A stretch of DNA of 64,000 nucleotides from Eoetvoesiella caeni. GTDB taxonomy: Bacteria > Pseudomonadota > Gammaproteobacteria > Burkholderiales > Burkholderiaceae_B. The stretch spans positions 186,001 through 250,000 of the forward strand of contig NZ_QNRQ01000005.1 of assembly GCF_003315175.1 (NCBI RefSeq). The letters run 5' to 3'. The notes under the pieces were generated by a model. That model saw only the letters and a list, made by a program, of their open reading frames with translations. It did not search any database and was not told where the DNA came from. How positions within the stretch are numbered: the first letter of the stretch is position 1; each line of letters opens with the position of its first letter. A program made the position numbers and the translations under genes. Shown one piece after another: positions 46,685 through 55,378 of the stretch.

Positions 46685-46812
46685 GCCGTAAACAGGGCTG
46701 GCGCATCATGCAAGACATTCCGGCAAACAAACCGTTATGCTGGCGGCCTGGCGCGCAACGCGTGCCTTAATGCAGCCTATACAAGATAAAAACACAAACC
46801 GAGACAAACATC

Positions 46813-48583
46813 ATGAGCATGACTATTGCATCACCCGCCCCATTCCGGCCGCTTTGGCTTGGGCCTTACGAATGCCAAGTTGAACAGCGCGCCGACGGCG
46901 CCTGGCTGCTGCGTTCGCCCGAAAAGCTTGCGCCCAGCCCGTTGCGCTACACCGACTTGCTGGTTCGCTGGGCTGCCGAACGGCCCGACACTACCTTTCT
47001 TGCCAAGCGCAACGGCCAAGGCATTTGGCAGCACCTGACCTACGCCGACGCACTGCGCCAAGTCGAACATATTGCACAGGCGCTGCTGGACCGCAACTTA
47101 AGCGCCGAACGCCCCGTCATGGTGCTGTCGGAAAACAGTCTTGAACATGCATTGATCTCGCTGGCTGCCATGCGCCGATGCGGCACGCTATGCCGCTGCC
47201 ATTGAAGCGGCCGTGCCGCCCGACACTGAACTGGTGTTCCTGGAAGGCGCAATGGCGGGCCGCCCCAGCACCCGCTACGACGAACTTGCAAACACCCCGG
47301 TCACGCAACAGGTCGCGCAGGCCCACGAAGCTGTGAAGCCGGACACCGTTGCCAAATTTCTGTTCACTTCCGGCTCGACCAAACTGCCCAAGGCCGTCAT
47401 CAACACGCACGGTATGCTGACCTGCAACCAGCAAATGTTCCTGCAATGCTATCCCTTCCTGACCGGCCAGCCGCCGGTGCTGGTGGACTGGATGCCCTGG
47501 CACCACACCGGCGCGGGAAACCACAATTTCGGCCTCGTTCTATATCACGGCGGCAGCTTGTATATCGACGAGGGCAAGCCTACTGTCGACGGCATGGCCC
47601 AGACCATCAGCAACCTTAAAGAAGTCGCACCCACCATTTACTACTCCGTGCCCAAAGGACTGGAAATGCTGGCGCAGGCCATGAAAACCGACCTCGCGCT
47701 GCGCGACCGTTTCTTCAGCCGCCTGTGCAACCTGTTTCCCCAGGGCGCCGCGATGTCCGCGCCGCTAAAGCACACGCTGGACGAGTTGGCCGTGGCCTCT
47801 TGCGGCATGCGCATCCCCATGACCGCCAGCCTGGGCATGACCGAAACCGCGCCATTTGCGCTGTCGGCCCACCTGCCCGACTGGCAGGCCGGCATCATCG
47901 GCACACCGCCGCCGGGTCTGGATGTAAAGCTCGTGCCGCAGGGCGACAAGCTTGAAGTGCGTTACCGCGGGCCCAGCATCATGCCAGGCTACTGGCGCCA
48001 GCCCGAACTCACCGCCGAGGCATTCGACGATGAAGGCTTTCTGTGCAGCGGCGACGCTGCGCGTTTCGTCGACGACAACGCCCGCGAACAAGGATTGCGC
48101 TACGACGGCCGCATCGCCGAAGACTTCAAGCTGGCCAGCGGCACCTGGGTCAATGTGGGCGCACTGCGCCAACGCGTCATTGCAGCCGGCGCGCCGCACA
48201 TCCACGACATCGTGCTTACCGGCCACGACCGCGACGAACTGGGCATGTTGATATTCCTGCTGCCCACGGCAAGCTCGCTGGCAACGCACACGGCGCCGAA
48301 TGCCGGCGCAGCAGCCATTGCCGGCGATCCGGGCGTCCAGGCCTGGGCGCAATCCCTGCTGGACAGCCTGGCTGAAAATTCCGCGGGCAGCTCGCAATTC
48401 ATCGGACGCGCCATGGTGCTGCGCGATCCTCCTTTGATGGACTTGGGAGAAATGACCGACAAGGGGTCGATCAACCAGCGCAGCGTCCTGAAGACCCGGG
48501 CGGCCCTTGTCGAACAACTCTACGCCGCCGAACCAGGCAGCGGGACGCTGCTTGTCCGGCGTTCCCGGATTCCCGCCGTTTGA
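46813..48583 (+). pseudogene. Feruloyl-CoA synthetase-like gene broken by an internal ~110-bp deletion
   Basis: The frame from ATG 46813 encodes 119 normal residues (FRPLWLGPYECQVEQRADG... to SLAAM), then goes out of frame and stops at about 47205. From about 47177 a second frame continues to 48583 with all remaining adenylate-forming-enzyme motifs (LFTSGSTKLPKAVINTH, GMTETAPF). Aligned with the intact paralog at 51525, the part between LAAM and DAAR (about 38 residues) is missing: only 4 bases separate ATG 47170 and GAT 47177 instead of about 114. One deletion thus removes the segment and shifts the frame. Both halves are otherwise free of stops, so the event looks recent. A GTG at 47213 could start a C-terminal fragment. 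Confidence 0.88.
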
Positions 48584-48733
48584 TCCAAGAACGACGCAAG
48601 CCGCAAGGCAATGACTTGCATGATGAACGGAAAAGCCCGCTGTGCAGCGGCGGCGCGTTCATAGGCCGCGCTTCCTTCAATATCGGAACGTGCTACAACG
48701 CGCAATCTCCCCGTTTTGTTGGCACGCCTGAAC

Positions 48734-49249
48734 TCAAGTCGCGATTTTATCCAGCAAGCTCATAAGCTGGCGGCGTTCGGCCTTGCTTATGCGGGACGCA
48801 ATCTTCTCTTCGTAGCGCTGGGTCAGCACGCTCAGGCGGCGCAGCTCGTCCAGGCCCGCCTTTGTGACGACCAGGGCGTAACTGCGGCGGTTGTCCGGAA
48901 TTTTCCGGCGCTCGACAAAGCGCAAGGACTCCAGCGTATCGACCACCTTCACCACGCCGGCGCGGGTAATGCCCAGCATCTCCGCCAGCTCGGACTGATT
49001 GATGCCCGGCTTGGTTGCCACAATGCTTAGCGCCGTCATGCGCCCAGGCGACAGCGCATCCGGCCCCAAAATGCTGAATAGCATTTCGTAAGTACGCACT
49101 TGCGCCCGCTTGACGGCATAACCCAGCGAATCATTTTGCAGATCCAGAAAACTCAATGGATGACCCTGGGCGTCTCCCGCCTTAGACGCATCGGGCTCAG
49201 TATTTGCCGCCACGTCCTTCTGACGCAAAGATGAAGATGAAGTGCTCAA
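48734..49249 (-). CDS. MarR-family transcriptional regulator
   Basis: This 171-residue protein has a MarR winged-helix core: LSPGRMTALSIVATKPG, INQSELAEMLGITRAGVVKVVDTLESL (recognition helix) and RRKIPDNRRSYALVVT (wing). About 40 polar N-terminal residues precede it. MarR proteins of this branch often respond to hydroxycinnamoyl-CoA or other aromatic ligands (FerR/HcaR style). It is divergent from the binding-protein gene at 49397, with a perfect palindrome between them, and is likely the regulator of the CoA-ligase/crotonase block. Confidence 0.92.
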   Translation of the reverse strand: MSTSSSSLRQKDVAANTEPDASKAGDAQGHPLSFLDLQNDSLGYAVKRAQVRTYEMLFSILGPDALSPGRMTALSIVATKPGINQSELAEMLGITRAGVVKVVDTLESLRFVERRKIPDNRRSYALVVTKAGLDELRRLSVLTQRYEEKIASRISKAERRQLMSLLDKIAT

Positions 49250-49298
49250 GGGTTTGCCCTTATAGAAAGGAGTTTGGCAAAAAATATAATATACAACG

Positions 49299-49318
49299 AT
49301 TGTTAACTGGTTAACAAT
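49299..49318. promoter_or_regulatory. Palindromic operator, probably for the adjacent MarR regulator
   Basis: ATTGTTAAC-TG-GTTAACAAT is a perfect 9-bp inverted repeat with a 2-base spacer, located between marR (start 49249) and the divergent binding-protein gene (start 49397). Size and symmetry fit a MarR dimer site. TTAACA at 49311 with TAAAGA 17 bases on could be the rightward promoter, so the operator would cover its -35 box. Confidence 0.75.
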
Positions 49319-49396
49319 ACACTCGTTACAACGTAAAGAAAAAATCAGCTACGCCATACACAAAACACGATACAGCCAATCACTGGAGACAAACCC

Positions 49397-50530
49397 ATGA
49401 AGCTCAAATACGCACTGGCCGCCGGCCTTCTTGCCGCCACGGCAACGCAAATTGCCTTGGCCGACATCCACGTCGGCGTTACGACCTCGTTGACCGGGCC
49501 GGGCGCCTCTATTGGCATTCCGGTACGCAACGCCATAACTTTGTGGCCTACTGAAATTGCAGGCCAGAAACTTATCGTACAGGTGCTGGACGATGCCGGC
49601 GACCCAACCCAGGCTACCAAGAACGGGCGACGCTTTGCCGAAGAAGGCGCCGACCTCATCGTCGGCTCGGCCAATACGCCGGCCACCATCGCCCTGGCCC
49701 AGGTCGCCGCCGAAGCCAAAATCATGCAGCTGTCGCCCTCGCCCGCCGAATTACCGGCAGGCAAGGATTACTGGACATTCCGTGTCGTGATGAACGCCCG
49801 CTACTACACAGATGGGCTGATCGAACACATGAAAAAGCATGGCGTCAAATCTGTGGCCTTCCTGGGGCTTTCCGACGCCTACGGCGAGTCCTACCTGCAG
49901 GCGCTAAAGGAAAAGGCCCCGGCGGCGGGCATCAAGATATCCACAATCGAGCGCTTTGCACGGGCCGATACCAGCATAGCCGGCCAGTCGTTGGGCGTAT
50001 TGGCCAGCAAACCCGATGCCGTCGTCATTGTTGCCGTCGGCGCTGGCGCGGCCATGCCTCAAAAGGCGATGATCGAGCGCGGCTACAAGGGAAAAATCTA
50101 CCATACGCCGGCATCGGTTTCACCCGACTTCCTGCGGCTTGCCGGCAAGGACGCCAAAGGTGCGCTGGTCGTCTCGGGCCCGGAGCAGGTACCCGAACAG
50201 TTGCCAGCCAGTCATCCCGGCAAACAAAATGCGCTTAAATTCGTACAGTCCTACGAGGCCAAATACGGCCCCGGATCGCGCACACAATTCGCCGCCCACA
50301 TCTACGACTTCGCCTTTGTGCTGGAAAAAATCATTCCTATCGCTTTGCAAAAAGCCAAGCCCGGTACGCCCGAGTTCCGCACGGCGCTGCGCGACACACT
50401 GGAGACCGTCGGTGGCATTACGGTAACCAAGGGTGTACTGCACTACACCCCTGAAGACCACTGGGGCTTTGGCCCGGACGCCCGCGTCATGCTTACACCC
50501 GATGGCAACGACTGGAAACTGGTTGACTAA
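49397..50530 (+). CDS. ABC-type substrate-binding protein, type I fold (possible aromatic ligand)
   Basis: This 377-residue protein has a signal peptide (cleavage near IALADIHV) and a LivJ-type binding domain: IHVGVTTSLTGPGASIGIPV, GLSDAYGESYLQALKEKA and FAAHIYDFAFVLEKI. It differs in sequence from the two tandem binding proteins at 40-42.5 kb. No permease or ATPase gene accompanies it. First in line behind the MarR-controlled promoter and followed by a crotonase and feruloyl-CoA synthetase, it may bind a hydroxycinnamate or related aromatic acid. Binding proteins of this type for p-coumarate and benzoates are known. Confidence 0.9.
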   Translation: MKLKYALAAGLLAATATQIALADIHVGVTTSLTGPGASIGIPVRNAITLWPTEIAGQKLIVQVLDDAGDPTQATKNGRRFAEEGADLIVGSANTPATIALAQVAAEAKIMQLSPSPAELPAGKDYWTFRVVMNARYYTDGLIEHMKKHGVKSVAFLGLSDAYGESYLQALKEKAPAAGIKISTIERFARADTSIAGQSLGVLASKPDAVVIVAVGAGAAMPQKAMIERGYKGKIYHTPASVSPDFLRLAGKDAKGALVVSGPEQVPEQLPASHPGKQNALKFVQSYEAKYGPGSRTQFAAHIYDFAFVLEKIIPIALQKAKPGTPEFRTALRDTLETVGGITVTKGVLHYTPEDHWGFGPDARVMLTPDGNDWKLVD

Positions 50531-50537
50531 CCCCTGC

Positions 50538-50566
50538 GTAGCCGACGGCCTATGGCCGCCGGCTAC
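50538..50566 (+). terminator. Long hairpin after the binding-protein gene
   Basis: GTAGCCGACGGCC-TAT-GGCCGCCGGCTAC forms a 13-bp stem with one mismatch pair around a 3-base loop, 8 bases after the stop codon. No T run follows, so it probably stabilises the upstream mRNA or partially terminates, lowering expression of the genes behind it. Confidence 0.55.
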
Positions 50567-50691
50567 CGCACGATACAACAACATATAACAGGCCCATAAA
50601 ACAAGCCTCGCAAGGCCAACGCCACAAAACGAAGGCGCATTACTCAGCATCCACGAACACAAACGAACCGCTTCCTGACTGAAAGACATCC

Positions 50692-51477
50692 ATGACCACT
50701 TCAACGCAAACCGAAACACTCGTAACCCTCGACATAGAAGACAGCATCGCCACCATTACATTGACCCGTCCTGCCAAGCGCAACGCGCTTAGCCTGCGCG
50801 TGGTCGAGCAACTGCGCGCTGCCTTCGAGTCGCTGCCCGACACCGTGCGCGTAGCCATTCTGGCAGGCGAAGGCCCGCATTTTTGCGCCGGCCTGGACCT
50901 CTCGGAGTTGACGGAAATGGACGTCGGCGCCGGTGTCCAGCACTCCTTCAAATGGTATGAAGCATTTTCGAAAATCCAGTTCGGCCGTGTACCCGTAGTG
51001 TGCGTCATGCAAGGCGCTGTCGTCGGCGGTGGCCTGGAATTGGCCTCGGCGGCGCATGTACGCGTTGCCGAAGAAAACGCCTATTTCGGCCTGCCCGAAG
51101 GCCAGCGCGGCATCTTTCTGGGTGGCGGCGGTTCGGTACGTATTACCAAACTCATCGGCTTTTCCCGCGTAACCGAAATGATGCTGACCGGGCATGTGCT
51201 CGATGCCAATGAAGGCAAAGCCATCAACCTGGCCCATTACGTCACTCCCTCTGGGCAAGGCATGCAGAAAGCGCGTGAACTCGCGGCCCGCATTGCCACC
51301 AATGCTCCACTTTCCAATTTCGCCATCATGAACGCCCTGCCGCTGATCGCCGAACAGCCCATGTCGCACGGCCTGCTGACGGAAGCCTTGATGGCCTCCA
51401 TTTCGCAAAGCGCCCCCGAGGCCAAGGAGCGCGTCAACGCCTTCCTTGAAAAACGGGCCGGCAAGGTCAGTCTTTAA
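50692..51477 (+). CDS. Enoyl-CoA hydratase/isomerase family protein (crotonase)
   Basis: This 261-residue crotonase has the oxyanion-hole motifs HFCAGLDLSEL near residue 65 and GAVVGGGLELASAAHVRVA near 108, followed by YFGLPEGQRGIFLGGGGSV with the catalytic Glu region. In a feruloyl-CoA synthetase operon a crotonase commonly acts as feruloyl-CoA hydratase/lyase, giving vanillin and acetyl-CoA; here a plain enoyl-CoA hydratase in side-chain beta-oxidation is equally possible. It is 48 bases upstream of the synthetase gene and probably cotranscribed with it. Confidence 0.9.
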   Translation: MTTSTQTETLVTLDIEDSIATITLTRPAKRNALSLRVVEQLRAAFESLPDTVRVAILAGEGPHFCAGLDLSELTEMDVGAGVQHSFKWYEAFSKIQFGRVPVVCVMQGAVVGGGLELASAAHVRVAEENAYFGLPEGQRGIFLGGGGSVRITKLIGFSRVTEMMLTGHVLDANEGKAINLAHYVTPSGQGMQKARELAARIATNAPLSNFAIMNALPLIAEQPMSHGLLTEALMASISQSAPEAKERVNAFLEKRAGKVSL

Positions 51478-51524
51478 TTACCGCCAGTCTCATCAAGCGC
51501 CGTCACAGACAGCAAGGAAACACC

Positions 51525-53399
51525 ATGGCTACCATCACATCCACCGCAAATTTTCGCCCGATTGCGCTGGGTCCCTATGAAGGCATGCTGGAACGGCGCG
51601 CCGATGGCACCATGATTCTGCGCTCGGCCGACAAGCTGGGCCCCAGCCCCGCGCGCTACACCGACCCGCTTATTCGCTGGGCCGCCGAAAAGCCGCAAGC
51701 GCCCATGGTTGCGCAACGCGACGAAAACGGTATCTGGAAATATCTAAGCTACGGCGCTGCGTTGGAGCAAATCCAGCATCTTGGGCAAGCCTTGCTGGAC
51801 CGCGGCCTGGGTCCGGAGCGCCCACTTATGGTGCTTTCGGAAAACAGTATCGAACATGCCCTGATGGCGCTGGCCGCCATGCACGTCGGCATCCCCTACG
51901 CACCCATTTCGCCCGCCTATTCGTTGCTGTCGCCAAGCGCCGAGCGCGTGCGCCACGCCGTCGAACTGCTGACACCCGGTGCGGTGTTCGCTTTCGATGC
52001 CGCACGATTTTCCAATGCTATCGAACTGGCTGTGCCGGCAGACACCGAACTTATCTTCGTGCAAGGTTCCATTGAAGGCCGCCGGAACACACGCTTCGAA
52101 GACCTTTTGAAAACCGCCCCCACAGAACAAGTGGCGCAGGCACACGCTGCAGTCGGCGTCGGCACAGTAGCCAAATTCCTCTTCACCTCGGGCTCGACCA
52201 AGCAGCCCAAAGCCGTCGTCAATACGCACGGCATGATGATGAGCAATCAGCAAATGTATTTGCAGTGCTACCCATTCCTGGCCGAAGAACCACCCGTGCT
52301 GGTCGACTGGATGCCATGGCATCACACCGCGGCTGGCAACAACAACTTCGGCGTCATTCTGTATCACGGCGGCACCCTGTATATCGACGAAGGCAAGCCC
52401 ACGCAAGACGGCATGGCCGAAACCATACGCAACCTGCGCGAGGTGTCCTCCACTATTTATTACTCGGTACCTAAAGGCCTGGAAACGCTGGCGCACGAAA
52501 TGAAGCGCGACACCGCATTGCGCGACCGCTTCTTCAGCCGCATGCGCCTTATCTTCCCTTGCGGCGCGGCGCTGCCCGGCCCCCTGAAGCAAAGCATAGA
52601 CGAGCTGGCTATCGCCTCTTGCGGCGCACGCATCCCCATGACCATGGGCCTAGGCATGACCGAAACCGCGCCCTTCGCCATTTCCGCTCACCTGCCCGAC
52701 TGGCAGGCCGGCGTCATCGGCATTCCGGCACCAGGCGTCGAGGTCAAGCTGGTACCCAACGGCGACAAGATCGAAGTGCGCTACCGCGGCCCCAACATTA
52801 CCCCCGGCTACTGGCGCCAGCCCGAACTCACACAGGCTTCGTTCGACGAGGAAGGTTTTTTCTGCAGCGGCGACGCCGCGCGCTTTATCGACGACAACGC
52901 TCCCGAGCGCGGCCTGCTTTTCGACGGACGCATCGCTGAAGACTTCAAACTTATCAGCGGCACTTGGGCTAATGTCGGCGCCCTGCGCCTGAATGCCATC
53001 GCCGCCGGCACGCCCTATATTCATGACGTCGTCATCACCGGCCATGACCGCGGCGAACTGGGCATGCTGATACTGCTTCTGCCCACCGCCGCAGCCCTGG
53101 CGCCCGAACTGGCTGCCGATGTCAGTCTGGCCGACATCGCAGGCAACGCCAAGGTGCGGGCCTGGGCCCAGGCTTTGCTGGACAAACTGGCCAGTACGGC
53201 CACCGGCAGCTCCAACCGCATTACGCGCGCCCTCATCATCGCCCAACCGGCCCTGATGGAAACCGGCGAAATGACGGACAAGGGCTCCATCAACCAGCGC
53301 ACCATGCTCAAGACCCGCGCCGCCCTGGTCGAACAGCTTTACGCTGATCAGCCTGGCCCTGAAGTGCTGATTGCACACACGAAAGCGCAAGCCACGTAA
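51525..53399 (+). CDS. Feruloyl-CoA synthetase-like acyl-CoA ligase
   Basis: This 624-residue adenylate-forming enzyme has the P-loop FLFTSGSTKQPKAVVNTHGM near residue 222, the A5 motif GMTETAPF near 378, and FCSGDAARFID with LLFDGRIAEDFKLISGTW near 445-475 (A7/A8 region). This length and the FRPIALGPYEGMLERRADG start match feruloyl-CoA synthases (Fcs) of Burkholderiales. It activates an aromatic acid to its CoA thioester with ATP. The gene is the intact copy of a pair; the other (46813) is broken. An annotated partner crotonase precedes it. Confidence 0.9.
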   Translation: MATITSTANFRPIALGPYEGMLERRADGTMILRSADKLGPSPARYTDPLIRWAAEKPQAPMVAQRDENGIWKYLSYGAALEQIQHLGQALLDRGLGPERPLMVLSENSIEHALMALAAMHVGIPYAPISPAYSLLSPSAERVRHAVELLTPGAVFAFDAARFSNAIELAVPADTELIFVQGSIEGRRNTRFEDLLKTAPTEQVAQAHAAVGVGTVAKFLFTSGSTKQPKAVVNTHGMMMSNQQMYLQCYPFLAEEPPVLVDWMPWHHTAAGNNNFGVILYHGGTLYIDEGKPTQDGMAETIRNLREVSSTIYYSVPKGLETLAHEMKRDTALRDRFFSRMRLIFPCGAALPGPLKQSIDELAIASCGARIPMTMGLGMTETAPFAISAHLPDWQAGVIGIPAPGVEVKLVPNGDKIEVRYRGPNITPGYWRQPELTQASFDEEGFFCSGDAARFIDDNAPERGLLFDGRIAEDFKLISGTWANVGALRLNAIAAGTPYIHDVVITGHDRGELGMLILLLPTAAALAPELAADVSLADIAGNAKVRAWAQALLDKLASTATGSSNRITRALIIAQPALMETGEMTDKGSINQRTMLKTRAALVEQLYADQPGPEVLIAHTKAQAT

Positions 53400-53489
53400 A
53401 ATCGACATAGCAATTCTGTATTTTCAACTTAACCACAGCAGCCCGGCGCCTACACCGCGCACGCACGTCTGCTGGCTAGAAGGAACATC

Positions 53490-54419
53490 ATGACGGGTTT
53501 AAACAAGGTCGTCGCCATCGACATGCACACGCATGCCACGGTTTCCACGCGCAACGCGCCTGACGAAGTGGCCATTGCATTCGATGCCGCCATGGCCGCC
53601 TATTTCAAAGAAAAAATGCCTCGGCCCACTATTGCCGAAACCGCCGCCTATTATCGCGAACGCAATATGATGGCAGTCATCTTCACCGTCGACACCGAAC
53701 GGGCCAACGGCCAGGTGCGCATCACCAATGAAGAAGTCGCCGAAGAATCCGCCCTGCACCAGGACGTGCTGATCCCGTTCGCCAGCATCGACCCCATGCG
53801 CGGCAAGATGGGCGCGCGCGAAGCCCGCCGTCTGATCAAAGACTACGGTGTACGCGGCTTCAAGTTCCACCCCTCGGCGCAAGAGTTCTACCCCAACGAT
53901 CGCGATGCCTACGAACTATACGAAGTCATTGCCGAAGCCGGCCTGCCCGCCGTTTTCCACAGCGGCCAAACCGGCGTGGGTGCCAAGATGCGCGGCGGCG
54001 GCGGTGTACGCCTCAAGTACTCCGACCCCATGTTCCTGGACGATGTCGCGGTCGACTTTCCCGACATGCCCATCATCATCGCCCACCCCTCCTTCCCTTG
54101 GCAGGAAAACGCGCTGGCTGTCGCCACTCACAAGCCGCAGGTTTACATCGACCTGTCCGGATGGTCGCCCAAGTATTTCTCGCCCCTGCTTATTCAATAC
54201 GCCAACTCCATCCTTAAAGACAAGATGCTGTTCGGCTCCGACTTCCCCGTCATTACGCCCGACCGCTGGCTGGAAGACTTCGACAAGATCGGCATCCGGC
54301 CCGAGGTCAAGCCCCTGATCCTGCGCGATAACGCCGTACGCTTGCTGGGCCTGGACAAAGACCCGGTATATGGCCGTTATGTACGGCTGGCGCCGCCTGC
54401 TCTGGGCGAATGCTGCTAA
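53490..54419 (+). CDS. Amidohydrolase-2 family metal hydrolase/decarboxylase
   Basis: This 309-residue TIM-barrel protein begins VVAIDMHTHATVS, where the MHTH motif gives metal ligands, and has GFKFHPSAQEF, AVFHSGQTGVG (metal His) and MLFGSDFPVITPDRW (catalytic Asp). It belongs to the ACMSD/gamma-resorcylate decarboxylase superfamily, whose members hydrolyse or non-oxidatively decarboxylate aromatic and dicarboxylic acids. The exact reaction is unknown; its place in an aromatic-CoA operon favours a ring or lactone acid substrate. It follows the CoA ligase by 90 bases. A hairpin GAGCCCT-N5-AGGGCTC (54477-54495) lies after it. Confidence 0.88.
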   Translation: MTGLNKVVAIDMHTHATVSTRNAPDEVAIAFDAAMAAYFKEKMPRPTIAETAAYYRERNMMAVIFTVDTERANGQVRITNEEVAEESALHQDVLIPFASIDPMRGKMGAREARRLIKDYGVRGFKFHPSAQEFYPNDRDAYELYEVIAEAGLPAVFHSGQTGVGAKMRGGGGVRLKYSDPMFLDDVAVDFPDMPIIIAHPSFPWQENALAVATHKPQVYIDLSGWSPKYFSPLLIQYANSILKDKMLFGSDFPVITPDRWLEDFDKIGIRPEVKPLILRDNAVRLLGLDKDPVYGRYVRLAPPALGECC

Positions 54420-54476
54420 GACAGCCAAGCAGGACAAAACCGATACGCAGCTCTTGCCCCGCCCCCCTCAGGCCAA

Positions 54477-54495
54477 GAGCCCTACTTCAGGGCTC
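54477..54495 (+). terminator. Small hairpin between amidohydrolase and SDR genes
   Basis: GAGCCCT-ACTTC-AGGGCTC is a perfect 7-bp inverted repeat with no T run. It may be a weak terminator or mRNA-stabilising stem. Confidence 0.35.
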
Positions 54496-54563
54496 GGCCG
54501 CGGAATCCCGGCAAGATGGCCGATCGACAACAAACTAGATAACCGACGAATTAGGTGAATTGA

Positions 54564-55322
54564 ATGGAACTGAAAAATACCGCAGTACTGGTAACCGGCG
54601 GCGCATCCGGACTGGGTGAAGCCACGGCTGTGCATCTGGCCGCGCAAGGCGCGAAAGTGGCTGTACTGGACATCCAGGACGACAAAGCTGCAGCAGTCGC
54701 GCAGCGCATCGGCGGCATCGCCCTGCACTGCGATGTAACCGATCCGACCAGCGCGGAAACCGCCATCGCCCAGGCCCGCGAAGCCCATGGCGTGGCGCGC
54801 ATCCTGGTCAACTGCGCCGGCGGCGCCGTCGGCAAACGCGTGGTCGGCAAAAACGGCCCCATGGCTCTCGAGGACTTCACCAAGGTCATCAACCTGAACT
54901 TGTTCGGCAGTTTCAACATGACGCGCCTGGCCGCCGCTGAAATGATTGCTGCCGACCCGCTGGGCGAAGAGCGCGGGCTAATCCTGTTCACCACCTCGGT
55001 TGCCGCCTACGAAGGCCAGATCGGGCAGGCCTCGTACTCGGCCGCCAAAGGCGCCCTGGCTTCGCTCACCATCCAGCTTGCACGCGAGTTTTCGCAATTC
55101 GGCGTGCGCGTCATGGCCATCGCCCCAGGTATATTCCTGACCCCTTTGCTATACACGGCCCCGCCCGAAGTTCAAGAGTCGCTGGCAAGCTCCATCCCGT
55201 TCCCGCAGCGCCTAGGCAAGCCCGAAGAGTTCGCCGACCTGGTCGGCCATATCGCCACCAATCCTTACCTGAACGGCGAAGTCATCCGTCTGGACGGCGC
55301 CGTGCGTCTGGCGCCGCGCTAG
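54564..55322 (+). CDS. Short-chain dehydrogenase, 3-hydroxyacyl-CoA dehydrogenase type II-like
   Basis: This 252-residue SDR has the dinucleotide motif VTGGASGLGEA near residue 10, the NNAG-equivalent NCAGG near 90, the catalytic Ser-Tyr-Lys as TSVAAYEGQIGQASYSAAKG near 147-165, and a typical C-terminus EVIRLDGAVRLAPR. The start and length closely resemble type II 3-hydroxyacyl-CoA dehydrogenases (HSD10-like). In this operon it could oxidise the hydroxyacyl-CoA made by the crotonase. An acyl-CoA dehydrogenase gene follows 56 bases later. Confidence 0.9.
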   Translation: MELKNTAVLVTGGASGLGEATAVHLAAQGAKVAVLDIQDDKAAAVAQRIGGIALHCDVTDPTSAETAIAQAREAHGVARILVNCAGGAVGKRVVGKNGPMALEDFTKVINLNLFGSFNMTRLAAAEMIAADPLGEERGLILFTTSVAAYEGQIGQASYSAAKGALASLTIQLAREFSQFGVRVMAIAPGIFLTPLLYTAPPEVQESLASSIPFPQRLGKPEEFADLVGHIATNPYLNGEVIRLDGAVRLAPR

Positions 55323-55378
55323 GGCCCGTTCCAGCCTCGGCGCAACATCCTTAACAAGCGTTAACAGGCCCTTAATCC

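Noticed and set aside
48471-48705. Short minus-strand frames at the end of the broken CoA-ligase gene
   Set aside because: They are antisense shadows with no start signal or family resemblance.
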